Part shown: piece after piece, positions 39,693 through 48,401 of the stretch
Numbering within the stretch: the stretch's first letter is position 1
Layout of the letters: each line of letters starts with the position of its first letter
The notes under the pieces: generated by a model
Database searches by the model: none
Seen by the model: only the letters and a program-made list of their open reading frames with translations
What the model was told of the DNA's origin: nothing
Assembly (NCBI RefSeq): GCF_003144245.1
Contig: NW_020289979.1
Coordinates: 682,001 to 746,000 of the forward strand
Reading direction: 5' to 3'
Length of the DNA: 64,000 nucleotides
DNA from: Jaminaea rosea
Lineage: Eukaryota > Basidiomycota > Exobasidiomycetes > Microstromatales
Made by a program: the position numbers and the translations under genes

Positions 39693-40359
39693 CTACCCAC
39701 TCCTGCTGCCAATCCTCGCCAACCCATCCTCACTGTTCTCCTGATCTTCAATGGCGTCACTCTGGCTGACGACTCTCAGTACCGACTTCTTTGATGACTC
39801 TTGCATCTCGCCTGATATGATGAGTTCGTCGAGGATCTGCGAGTGCGCACGAGGCGTGGCGAGCGAGCGAGCGAGGTCAGCTCCTTCTCTCGACAGGTCA
39901 ACGACTTCTTGAGCGCCAGTACCCACGCTATAAGCCTTTTGAAAATTGAAGATCAAGTCCAGCTCGCACACATTCCCAAAGTAGCGGTCCAACACCTCGA
40001 CGTAACGATGAATGATCTCGAGCGTCGCAAGCTCATTGTCGTCTTGGTGGATTCCGGCCACGAAGAAGAGGGAAGCATATCGGCGATAGACTAGTTTGGA
40101 GTCTCTGAATTCGAGGAAGTTGGACATGCGAGTGCGTCGAGCTAGGACGAGTTGGGTGACATCCTTTACTATCTTTGCTTTGGCCTTTGGGTTGAGCGTT
40201 GTGAACCATTTGGCTAGGCGAACCTTGCCTTGCCGCGAGATGAGGAGGATCCAATTGATCTGTGTGTGCGAGCAAGTGAGTCAGAAGGATGTTAGCGGAC
40301 GCGGAACTATGACGCAGAAAGGTAGCGCGGTGGTGACGCTGGCATATACTCACCCCCAT
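39693..40359 (-). CDS. APS1: AP-1 clathrin adaptor sigma subunit
   Basis: The small sigma chain of AP-1 sorts cargo between trans-Golgi and endosomes. Three exons give 160 residues, the normal size: 40359-40354, 40259-39927 and 39836-39693. Exon 1 codes only Met-Gly. Exon 2 opens INWILLISRQGKVRLAKWF and includes LVLARRTRMSNFLEF, LVYRRYASLFFVAG, EIIHRYVEVLDRYFGNVCELDLIFNF. Intron 2 is 90 bases, stop-free and in frame, with branch-like CTGAC; splicing restores QKAYSILDELIISGEMQESSKK. That ending and the SRQGKVRLAKW start are AP-1 type rather than AP-2. It diverges from TFA2 with only 181 bases between the start codons. Confidence 0.93.
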
Positions 40360-40540
40360 CTTTGATCTCGAGTTCTTTGGAGTGAGATGAAGGGAGAAGG
40401 AGGCGCGACGGAGCAACCAGTCGGCTGTCCTGCGCACAGACATCGTCGCCGGCCTCCGCTCGACCAACTCGACAAAGCCACCGCCAGTCCGCCTCTGTCC
40501 GTCGTTACTTTCCACTCCATCTCTCTCCCCCCTCCGCGTC

Positions 40541-41511
40541 ATGCCGCCTACATCAAGCTCCTCCTCCCTAGCTCCAGGTCAAATCTACTCTCAACCCGCT
40601 CTGACAGGTGCCGGTACCCATCAATCCACCATCCTCATAACGGCCCTCGATGCTCTCAAAGCGTGCAGGGTGCCTGTCCGATTTGAGGACTTTGCAATCA
40701 CAAACGGCCTCACGGCTCTGCTAGATGACGAGAAACTCAAGGAGAGATTCAAGGCGCATCCTAGAGTCGTATGGAATGAGAGGCTGGATCTATGGAGCTA
40801 CAAGGTGCATACAAGCGCCGCGCATAAGGCTGATGCGCTGGTGCGCAATGCTGACACCCCCTCCTCACGACCCTCGTCGCTAATGCGTGCACGCAGCCAG
40901 AGCACGATGTCCGCTCCCCTAATGATCTTCTCTCCCTCCTCCACAACAAGTACACCTCTTCAACAACGCGCTGTGCAGGCATGAAGCTCAGTGAGCTGCG
41001 CGAGTCCTACCCTCAAGCACGAGAAGCAATCGAAGCCTTCGCTGCTACCCGTCCCCGGTACAAGCGTGAGGTGCTAGTGCTGCGCGGCAAGGATGGGGCC
41101 ATCAAGATGGTCTTTTCCAATGAGAGCAAAGGAGAGGAGATGAGAGGTCCAGATGATGGCGGGGACGAAGAGCTGCTCGTTGCCGACGGCGAGGGAGGGG
41201 AGACCGTACGACCCCCACCACCCCCTCCGGCGGGAGGAGAGTTTCGCTCTCTTTGGTCTAGCATTAAGGTGCCGGACTCGGCCGTCGATCTTGCTCGTCA
41301 GCTCGAGGCCGAGGGGATGACCAGCGCAAACCTCGTACAGTCGACGGTATCTGCCAACCCGTCAGGACCTGCAGCTGGTGGGCCAGGAGGCAGGAGGGGT
41401 GGTCGAGGCGGCAAGAGAGGAGGGGGTGGAAGTGGGAGGAGAGGAAAGGACTCCAATACGCATCTCAAGGGCGTCGTCGACCTAACCAAGGATTACGTCG
41501 GGGAGGAGTAG
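40541..41511 (+). CDS. TFA2: TFIIE beta subunit (Tfa2)
   Basis: TFIIE beta works in the Pol II pre-initiation complex with TFIIE alpha and TFIIH. Exons 40541-40804 and 40897-41511 join across a 92-base intron at WSYK|PEHDVRSPNDLL to give 292 residues. A first winged helix is visible (ILITALDALKACRVPVRFEDFA, LKERFKAHPRVVWNERLDLW), and a second (LLSLLHNKYT, MKLSELRESYPQAREAIEAF, VLVLRGKDGAIKMVFSN). The conserved FRSLWSSIKVPDSAVDLARQLEAEGM follows. The tail is Gly/Arg-rich (RRGGRGGKRGGGG) and basic, matching the basic C-terminus of the family. The short Pro run before FRSLW is extra. Confidence 0.9.
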
Positions 41512-42395
41512 GCGAGTCAGGCGGGGAGGGAGGCAGGGTAGCGCAGCATTCACAACCAGCATCTGTACCATCATCACAATCTAGCGAGCACACTTGTCAC
41601 CACCGCTGCAGCGTGCGCCATGCCATGCGACGCACACTCCTGCCTGCTTGCGGCCAAGACGAGGCGGCGTTGCCATGATGATGACGCAGCCGCCTGCTGG
41701 TTACCGACTCCGAGCGTCCGCATAATCAGTTGGTCGGCGGAGTCGTCCTTCCCTGTCTCGCTCCCTGTCTGCTTTGTGTCGGGTCTCCATCCGTCTGCTA
41801 CGCCCAAACGAGCTGGTCGATGAAGCAGGTCAACAGCAGCCGACTCTCCAATCCCTCCTCGTGCCGATTCACAACCTTGATCCTGAACCGTCCACCGCTT
41901 CCCAATTCCCCTGTACACCGACTGTCATCCTCGTCGCTCTCAAAGTCTACGCCTTGCCCAACGCACAGCCACCGCAGCCAGCTCGTAGGCAGCTCTCCGT
42001 CCGTCTTCACCAGCTTTCGCTCGCCGAGACTTCTCAGCCTCGCAGCTCCATGCGACTCCCCTTCTCGCAGACGACTTGACTGGGAGCAGGTACGGTATAC
42101 AGCAAGGGCACGAGGGGCGGTGAGCAGTACAGTAGCCCTCGTGTAGCCAGCAACACTCGATTCACGCCGTGCGACCACTCTCGTCTTTCTCATCTCGCTT
42201 CAATTCTTCCGATTCGGTCTATGTCTATGTCTATCTCTCTTTAACCCCTACAACCGCCCCCGAGCCGCTTTCCCATCTACCAATCTATTTCATTCTCTCT
42301 CGCTACCCCACATCAAGGTCTTCTCTCGCTCCCGCTACCCCTCTCTCCCTTCCCACTCCCCTCCTCCCCCAACCCAACTCTGGACGCCTGCCCAC
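41512..42395. other. Intergenic between TFA2 and the homing-endonuclease-like locus
   Basis: About 880 bases with no gene supported. A (TATGTC)n-like run lies near 42218-42240, and 42290-42375 is almost pure pyrimidine on the plus strand. No terminal repeats or target-site duplications are evident to mark an inserted element's edge. Confidence 0.45.
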
Positions 42396-42897
42396 TCAGG
42401 ACGACGCGGAGGCGGGCAGTGGGCCCACTCCTCCCGATACAACGTACCCCTCCTGAAGCTGGACGAGGCTAAGCTCTCGACCGGCGAAGTGAAGGGAGCG
42501 GCCCATGGCCGGCGCTGCGGGCTGGTGTGGGCGCGCGATGACGAGCTTGCCGTCAAGATCCATCTTACGCAGCGTCGTCGGGTCCAGCCTCTTGTAGTCC
42601 AGCAGCAGGTACGGCTGCAACTTCCCGATGGCTTGCCCAGAGAGGTAAAGCCCCAGCAGTGGCGTAGGGGCGCCGTCGGGCTTCTGGCCGTCGAAGGCCC
42701 TCACCTCGCCAGCCCGAATGCCAATGGACATGGCCATCTCCCTCGCGTCGGCGATGGCCTTGGCGTGCGCGGACGATTGGCTGATGAAGTAGCCATTGCC
42801 CTTGACGGTCCCGTCGCTGTCGATGAATCCAGCTAGAACAGCGGCGCGGACGTCCTCACTTGCAGCCTTGAAGATGTAAGATGTTCGGGAATCCATT
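42396..42897 (-). pseudogene. Second C-terminal LAGLIDADG module (D2) and possible Hint C-terminal remnant
   Basis: An open frame of 166 codons (ATG at 42896) repeats the C-terminal endonuclease unit of the larger neighbour: SEDVRAAVLAGFIDSDGTV, SAHAKAIADAREMA, IGIRAGEV, QKPDGAPTP and YLSGQAIGKLQPYLLLDYKRL. By eye about 60% of the shared residues are identical. The region of homology starts 1-2 bases upstream of the ATG in another frame (NGFPN), so the duplication boundary is inside codons. After DYKRL come about 60 residues (MGRSLHF, ELSLVQLQEGYVV) that may be the remains of an intein block F, but the terminal His-Asn and the following nucleophile are absent. Whether it is translated is unknown. 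Confidence 0.6.
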
Positions 42898-42943
42898 GGC
42901 CTTGCCGTTGTCCCAGCCTCTTGTACCCAATCAGCATGAAGGG

Positions 42944-44716
42944 CTACAGCTTCTCCAAGGCTTGACCGGAGAAGTAGACGGCGAGGATGGGCGCGGGCGA
43001 GCCGTCGGGCTTGTACCCAATCTGCTCTTGAACTTCGCCGGCCCGGATCCCAAGGGAGCGCGCGATGTCCCTGGCGTCATGGATAGCCTTGGCGTGGGCG
43101 ACGCTCTGGGTAAGGCGGTATCCGTTGCAATGGACCGACCCATCGCTGTCCAAGAAGCCGGCGAGAGCAGCGGCGCGGACGTCCTCGGCGGAATGCTTGT
43201 AAAGGTCTGGGAAGCCGTTGACCTTGCTGTTGTCCAAGATGCCCAGCGCGCCCAGTGCCGATCGCACGGGGTTCCAGCAGGCCGGGTCTCCACCATGTTG
43301 CGCTCTCGACGTGATCTTGCAGCGCCAGCAAGTCTTTGTCGAAAGAGGGCTTGTGGAGTCGATGTAGCGCACGTATAGCGCCGCTGCCCAGGGGGGGCGA
43401 CTGGCGTTCAGCGAAGCAACGTAAGACTCCAGGAAGGCCATCGTCGCGTCCTCGACCGTCGTGATGGCGGTGCCGTTCGCATGCCCGTCCCCCATCCACA
43501 GGCCGAGGTAGTAGGGGTGAAGGGGCATGCTAGCCCAGCTCGACGCGCCTTCGAGGACCCAGTGCTTGACAATGCACATCTTGAGGAGCGACGCTCGCTT
43601 CTGCTGTGGGCCTTGTCCGTGCGGAGCGTTGGCCCAGGCAGAGGCGGTGATGATGTCGGCGTCTCGAGGTTTGACGATGTTCGAGGCGAGGAGATGGTCA
43701 GCAATGTCGCTTTCGGCGGCCGCAAGGAAATGTTGGGCGATGGTGGGGCTGTCGAGCTGGCGCTGAAGCAGTGCCGGGCCACCGCAGTCGCAGGCCTTCT
43801 CCTCCACCGTGCTGGCAATGCCCGCGGTGGCGACGGCACTGTAGTTGTTGTCCTGCCTCCATGGCTCGCTGGAGAGGGGCGGGTCTTCGTAGTCGTCGTC
43901 GTCGTCGTCGTCGTCGTCGTTTGCCGTGTTGTTGTCGGCACCTTCCTCAACCCAGTCCTCATCCCCGTCATCATCATCTGCGGGCCACTGGATTGGCGCC
44001 AGTGGGACGCCAAGCCAGTCGACGTCCTCATGCTGGAATGGAATGTCGTCCTGCTCGGTTGCGGGCTCGCATCGCGCGAACCACTTGAGCGTCGAAGGAC
44101 GAGGCTGGACGATGTTGGGCGCAATGAGATGGCTGGCGATACCGCTCTTGGCCGCGGCGAGGAAGTGTTGCTCAGCTTGCGGGTTGACGAGCTTGCGCTC
44201 CACCTTTGCGATGCCACCGCAGGTGCACTCCTTCTCGTGCACTGTCGTGGCAATGTCCGCCGCGGCGACGGCACCGTGATTGGCGTCTTGCCTCCACGGC
44301 TCGCTAGACAGGGGAGGGTCCTGCACTTCGTCGTCATCGTCATCACTGCCCTCCCGCCAGTCCTCATCGTTGTCGTCGTCGTCGTCGGGCCAGGCTACAG
44401 TCGACGCCAACGGGACTCCGAGCCAGCCGGCGACAGTGTCATCTGCGCCCTCCAGGTCATCCTGCTGCATGCCATGGTCGCAACGTGCAAACCACTTCAG
44501 CGTCGAGGGACGGGAGGGCTCGATGGTCGGCTTCGTCTTGCCAGCCGCGTACAGATAAAGGACATTGTCGCCGCTGGTCACGTAGTGGCGGGTCTGGCCC
44601 CTAACGCGATCATACTCGAGGCGATAAGCATCGACGATGGGCACGATCGGGCCGGGGCTGACGGGGAGAAGGGTGTCGAGGTGATCGTAGAGGGAGTTCA
44701 CCATCCTGGAGACCAC
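42944..44716 (-). CDS. VMA-intein/HO-like LAGLIDADG endonuclease-like ORF (590 codons)
   Basis: The longest frame of the locus. Residues 9-61 are the distal part of block-A-like unit R3 (YDHLDTLLPVSPGP, VTSGDNVLYLYAAGKT). Residues 69-205 and 206-351 are two copies of a linker: RPSTLKWFARC, LGVPLA, an Asp run, DPPLSSEPWRQD, EKxCxCGG, QHFLAAA. Residues 352-402 are a basic spacer. The endonuclease has YYLGLWMGDGHANGTAITTV at 402-421 and EDVRAAALAGFLDSDGSV at 511-528, each with the acidic residue expected to bind catalytic metal. In PI-SceI the two motifs read LGLWIGDG and LAGLIDSDG. The frame ends at a TAG where the duplicate unit has CAG. The ATG at 44716 is probably not the ancestral start, since the unit continues upstream in another frame. 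Activity is unproven. Confidence 0.7.
   Translation of the reverse strand: MVSRMVNSLYDHLDTLLPVSPGPIVPIVDAYRLEYDRVRGQTRHYVTSGDNVLYLYAAGKTKPTIEPSRPSTLKWFARCDHGMQQDDLEGADDTVAGWLGVPLASTVAWPDDDDDNDEDWREGSDDDDDEVQDPPLSSEPWRQDANHGAVAAADIATTVHEKECTCGGIAKVERKLVNPQAEQHFLAAAKSGIASHLIAPNIVQPRPSTLKWFARCEPATEQDDIPFQHEDVDWLGVPLAPIQWPADDDDGDEDWVEEGADNNTANDDDDDDDDDYEDPPLSSEPWRQDNNYSAVATAGIASTVEEKACDCGGPALLQRQLDSPTIAQHFLAAAESDIADHLLASNIVKPRDADIITASAWANAPHGQGPQQKRASLLKMCIVKHWVLEGASSWASMPLHPYYLGLWMGDGHANGTAITTVEDATMAFLESYVASLNASRPPWAAALYVRYIDSTSPLSTKTCWRCKITSRAQHGGDPACWNPVRSALGALGILDNSKVNGFPDLYKHSAEDVRAAALAGFLDSDGSVHCNGYRLTQSVAHAKAIHDARDIARSLGIRAGEVQEQIGYKPDGSPAPILAVYFSGQALEKL
43664..44512 (-). repeat. Tandem acidic/Cys-pair linker modules L1 and L2
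   Basis: L1 (44512-44102) and L2 (44101-43664) are direct tandem copies of about 137 and 146 codons. Both carry RPSTLKWFARC, WLGVPLA, a long Asp tract, DPPLSSEPWRQD, a CxCGG pair (ECTCGG, ACDCGG) and QHFLAAA(K/E)S. The Asp tracts are coded by GAC runs, seen on the plus strand as GTC repeats near 43894-43921 and 44355-44378, and differ in length. They sit where PI-SceI has its DNA-recognition region, which is inference from position. Confidence 0.85.
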
Positions 44717-45276
44717 TGACAGGCTTCGGCCCGTCGAACGTGCGGACGATCGTGTCGATTGCGAGCATTCTGTTCGAGTAGCGGTGTCAGCGGCGGAACC
44801 GTCTTGCCCGCCGCGTAGAGGTAAAGCACGTTTGATCCAGAGGTGATGTAACGACGGGTCTGGCCCCTGATGTGATTGTATTCGATATTGTAGGGCTCGA
44901 TGATGGGGGTTGCGGGGCTTAGGGCGACCGGGACTAGGGCGCCGAGGTGATCGTACACCAGCTGGCCGTCCTGAAGGCTGGCGACCGACTTTGGCCCGTC
45001 GTATGTGGGGACGGTCGTCTCGAGGGCGAGCATTGTGTGGAGGAGCGGTTTCAGCGGCGAAACCGTCTTGCCCGCTGCGTAAAGGTACAGGACATTTTGG
45101 CCGCTGGTGACGTGATTGTATTCGATGCGATATGGGTTGACGATGGGGGTGGCGGGCCCCAGGCTGACCTGGACTAGGGCGTCGAGAACGTCGTACAGGA
45201 GTTGCCCTTGCTGGAGCGTGCCGACGGTCCTGAGGCCGTCGAAGGTGTGCACGATGGTGTCAAGACCGAGTGTCAT
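44534..45276 (-). repeat. Three tandem intein block-A-like (Hint N-terminal) units R1-R3
   Basis: Units start at 45276, 45033 and 44768, each with an ATG: GLDTIVHTFDG, ALETTVPTYDG and AIDTIVRTFDG. Each continues with a GQL(L/V)YD-type motif and ends with TSGxNVLYLYAAGKT. R1 lacks the eight residues RGQTRRYI found in R2 and R3. R1 and R2 share one frame (ORF 45276-44698); R3 starts one base out of frame and has a further frame change near 44717. Intein block A has the form C-x-x-x-T-x-V-x-x-x-x-G-x-x-x-x-V-x-x-L-x-x-G-x-x-V; here the Cys position is Met. Confidence 0.78.
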
Positions 45277-45394
45277 GATGTGAGTGACTTGCGAAGGGAG
45301 GAGAGACAGGACGAGTGGGCAGTGAGGCAGGTGTGGTGCGGTGAGAAAGCACCAGAGAGCTGACTGCTGTTGAGGACTTGGGTGGCTTGGGCAG

Positions 45395-45496
45395 ACGAGA
45401 GTGTTCGATCTGACGAGGTTTCCTAATGGCCCTGACGGGTCCTAGGCTGATCGGTAGGACGGCGTCGTAGTGGTCGTAGATGAGTTGCCCTTCATG
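45395..45496 (-). pseudogene. Degenerate fourth block-A-like unit (R0)
   Basis: A partial unit in the open frame 45520-45260: GQLIYDHYDAVLPISLGP followed by IRKPRQIEHSR. It aligns with the middle of R1 (GQLLYDVLDALVQVSLGP, VNPYRIEYNH) but has lost both the DTIV start and the TSGxNVLYLY end. It lies about 120 bases upstream of R1, with unrelated sequence between. Confidence 0.6.
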
Positions 45497-46302
45497 GCGG
45501 CTTCTCATCGAATGAGGCACTAGCTGAGGAGCGTTGAAAGTGCGTCACGCCGCATTGCGCAATTGCATCACGGGCAAGGGTGAATCCTTTGGGACGCCTT
45601 AGGTGAGGTTGGCTACCCTACTGCTTACGGTACCCCGTTCCCATTCGAGTCGTCATTGTGGGAAGAAGAGTTTCTAGGAAGCTGTGGCGATCAAGCTGGG
45701 AGGGTGAAAGATCATGGTGAGCTGAGTCTGATGATCACAACGCGCGACGCGGTCACTACGAACGATGCTGAGTTGTTGCGCTGGCGGTGCGCTGAGTCGC
45801 GCCAAAGCAGGGTGGGGACATTGTTGATGAGGTGGAGGGGCAGGGATGGAGGGAAGGGAGGGAAGGTGTGGTGCGGAGAGAGGGAGGAGGAGGACAAGAG
45901 GTGGCTGTCGTCGAGCTCCTTGGATCGAGCAGCTCTACTGGATGTAGCGGACGCGATTAGGATGAGGTGATGAAGATGGAGATGATGTGGAAGAGAGGGA
46001 GAAAACCAATCAGCAGGGCGACGCGGCCCCGCGTCGCTCAGTCGGACTGGCCGGGAGGTTGCTCGCGTGGCATAGCGCGTCTCACACCATCACGACGGAA
46101 GCGTATGGGGGACATGAGGATGTCCATTGTCACGGAGGAAACCATACCTTCGCCCAACGAACAATCCCATCTTCTACGCATCGAATCATAACAGTCTACT
46201 ACTCTTCTCCTCCTCGTCGGAGTCCATCGCTCATCCGCATCATTTTGCTAGCGTCGCCCTCGCGGCGACACCCCTCCGCCTACCGTGCATGCGCTGCGGC
46301 GC
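45497..46302. other. Intergenic between homing-type locus and phosphate carrier 3' end
   Basis: About 800 bases without a supported gene. A purine-rich stretch (45830-46010) reads GGAGGGAAGG-like repeats. No duplicated fragment of the phosphate carrier gene was noticed, which would be expected for an element that captures neighbour sequence. Confidence 0.45.
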
Positions 46303-47686
46303 CTACTTCTGCACCTTGGCAATGTCGATCGCACCTGTAGCGCCCAGGGCCGACTTGATTGAACCATATAGGCCGAATTGACCAGCGGTAAGCGTACCAA
46401 TCATGAAGAAACGGGCCCCGAGACCGCCGAAGAGACCACGGACACCAAGCTCCTTGCTCATGTTGATCAGACGGCTGGTGGTGCCCTCACCGGGGGCGGC
46501 CTTGGTCTTGTTGATCTTGGACAGGAGCGTGTCAGCGGGCTGAGAGATGAAGGCAGCAGCAAGACCGGCAATGACACCTCCGCCGAGGTTGAGCGAGGTG
46601 ATGGTACCGGGGGCGAGCTGGTCCTTGGTCTTGCCGGTCATCTTGACAAGGTTCTCAAAGGCGACCTCGAAGACGGCAAACTTGGCCATGGTGTAGGGGA
46701 TCTGCTTGAAGAGGATGGGACCGAAACCAGAGTAGAAGCCCTTGAAGCCCTCTTCCTTCGCGATGCGGGCGAAACCACCGAAGAGACCGTTGGCGAAGGT
46801 GGGCTCAGATACAAGACGGATACGGGTAGCCTCGAGGGGGCAGAGGGCGATGTCGGCGAAGAACTCGGCGATGGCAGAGGCACCGAGGTAGACGGAGGTA
46901 CGGTTCTGCTGGGCAGTCTCGTAGCCGACTTGGTCGATGATCGTCTTCTTCCAAAATTCATAACCACCGAACTTGAGAGCTCCCTGGAGGAAGTAGCCGC
47001 CGATGGTGGGGCCGAGACCAGTGAGGAGAGCTCCACCGCCCTCCTTGGCCACGACTTGGCGGAACCCGGCGATCATACCCTGCGAGGGCGAGAAAGGCGT
47101 CAGCGAGTCAGCGCGAGAGAGTGGAAAGGAGCGTCAGCGTGCTCACCCTGTTGTAGACCTCAGGCTGCAGCTGGATACGAGTCTTGACGACTGGCGACGG
47201 AGACGGAGGCGAGAAGAGTCAGCGAGCTGCACGCAGGGCAGAGAGAGGCTGCATTGCGAGCTCACCATCGACGGGGGTCATGGCACCGTGGGTGATGGCG
47301 CACTGCGACGAGAGAGAGAGGTGGAGGGGAGGCGTGAAAATATGTTCAGCGTTCTGTATGCTGCTGTGGTGGAGTAACAAGATCTTCTCAACGGCACGGC
47401 CGGCAACCTTCGCAGAGAGCGAGGCTGAACAGTGCATGACTGAGCAAGCTGGAGCCTGACATGATGCCAGCGAACTTGTGGCCCTTTCCACCCCTCCCTC
47501 TTCCACTCCCTCGACCTGGCTCTCTCACATTGCTCTCTCACAGCGAATACTCACCCCGAGAGCACCAGCAAGGGCGAACCTCGAGTAGAGGTCGATACCA
47601 GTAGGGTTGGCCTTGGTCTCCAGCGGGGCCTGGATAGGGTACTGAGCCGAAGCTCCCTTGACGGGCGAGAACATGAGGGCGGACAT
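46303..47686 (-). CDS. MIR1: Mitochondrial phosphate carrier (Mir1/PIC)
   Basis: A mitochondrial carrier family protein that imports phosphate with protons into the matrix. Four exons give 329 residues: 47686-47555, 47302-47266, 47190-47147 and 47079-46303. Introns are 252, 75 and 67 bases. Carrier signature one is split over exons 2-3 ([24 protein letters not shown]), the second is [19 protein letters not shown] and the third [15 protein letters not shown]. The Thr after PVDVVK and [18 protein letters not shown] are typical of the phosphate carrier rather than of the Pic2-type copper carrier, although the two are close. The tail [12 protein letters not shown] is conserved in fungi. Two tiny internal exons (37 and 44 bases) are notable. 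Confidence 0.94.
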
Positions 47687-48401
47687 TCTGCTTGTTCTGG
47701 CTGTGTTGGGTTTTTGTTGAGTGGTGCTAATGAGAAGGGAGGGAGAAGTTGTTGGAAATGGCCGCACTGTCCCTTGACCAGGGCGGGCAGCCAAGGCGGG
47801 CGGGCTGCGCGAAACTGGAGTTTCGGCCTGAGCCGGGGCGCAAGGGAGCCTGAACGCTCCTGGGACGAAAACTTGGCTGGCAAGGGGGGGCGGGCGAGCG
47901 GCGTCTGGACGACCGAGGTCGACGGAGAGACGCAATAGCACGCGGCGTCGAGGGGGAGTGTTGGGAGTCAACTGGGATCGCACACGCTGGTCCACGTTCG
48001 CCACCACCACGAGATCAGCTCAACGATGCCCTCGCTGCGGCTCAATAGTCAACACTGCCATAGACACTCGTGGCGCTCTCGTGTCTCGCATCACTCGCTG
48101 CGTGATTGTGGGTGCATCACTTGCCGCAGAGCCGCCTGGGCTCCGTGGCACAAAGAACGTGAATTGGTGTTCGTGAGAGGAATAGCGCGACGCCGCGACT
48201 ACGAGATCAGCTGGTGACAAACAAGAGCGAAAGAGCCGGCCTTCGCCTGAGGCAGCTGAGAGCGGAGACGAAGAGTAGAGTGCTACACAAATAGAGATGC
48301 TAGATGCGCAATACGCGCTCACAGAGCGGTATCGCTGGGTTCGTAAAGGAGTCTGTTGTTCTTCTCGAGGCCGTGGGAGCGCAGTCGAATCGACGCGGCT
48401 T
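47687..48401. other. Intergenic: phosphate carrier promoter, lysozyme-like 3' flank
   Basis: About 715 bases with no supported gene. A C-rich patch near 47884-47893 and GGCGGGC words near 47785-47805 lie in the presumed promoter of the carrier gene. Confidence 0.45.

Larger units (their letters stand above)
42396..45496 (-). other. Freestanding intein/HO-like LAGLIDADG locus with tandemly repeated modules
   Basis: The whole locus reads on the minus strand as: four intein block-A-like units (R0 45496-45395, R1 45276-45034, R2 45033-44770, R3 44768-44534), two acidic linker units (L1 44512-44102, L2 44101-43664), an endonuclease first motif (LGLWMGDG, 43507-43484), and two C-terminal LAGLIDADG units (D1 43219-42914, D2 42897-42585). 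The order of Hint-like start, spacer, LGLW(x)GDG and AGxxDSDG motifs follows PI-SceI and its relative HO. No host protein flanks the unit: TFA2 lies to one side and the phosphate carrier to the other, both complete. Frame is lost between R2 and R3, within R3, and between D1 and D2, so at present it cannot make one protein without unusual decoding. Family assignment rests on motif order; a database search was not possible. Confidence 0.75.

Noticed and set aside
43880-43930. GTC microsatellite as an independent repeat element
   Set aside because: It codes the Asp run of linker unit L2 and is explained by that ORF.
42396-45496. Insertion as a DNA transposon or retroelement
   Set aside because: No transposase, integrase or reverse transcriptase motif, no terminal inverted or long terminal repeats and no target-site duplication were seen; the repeats are internal coding modules.
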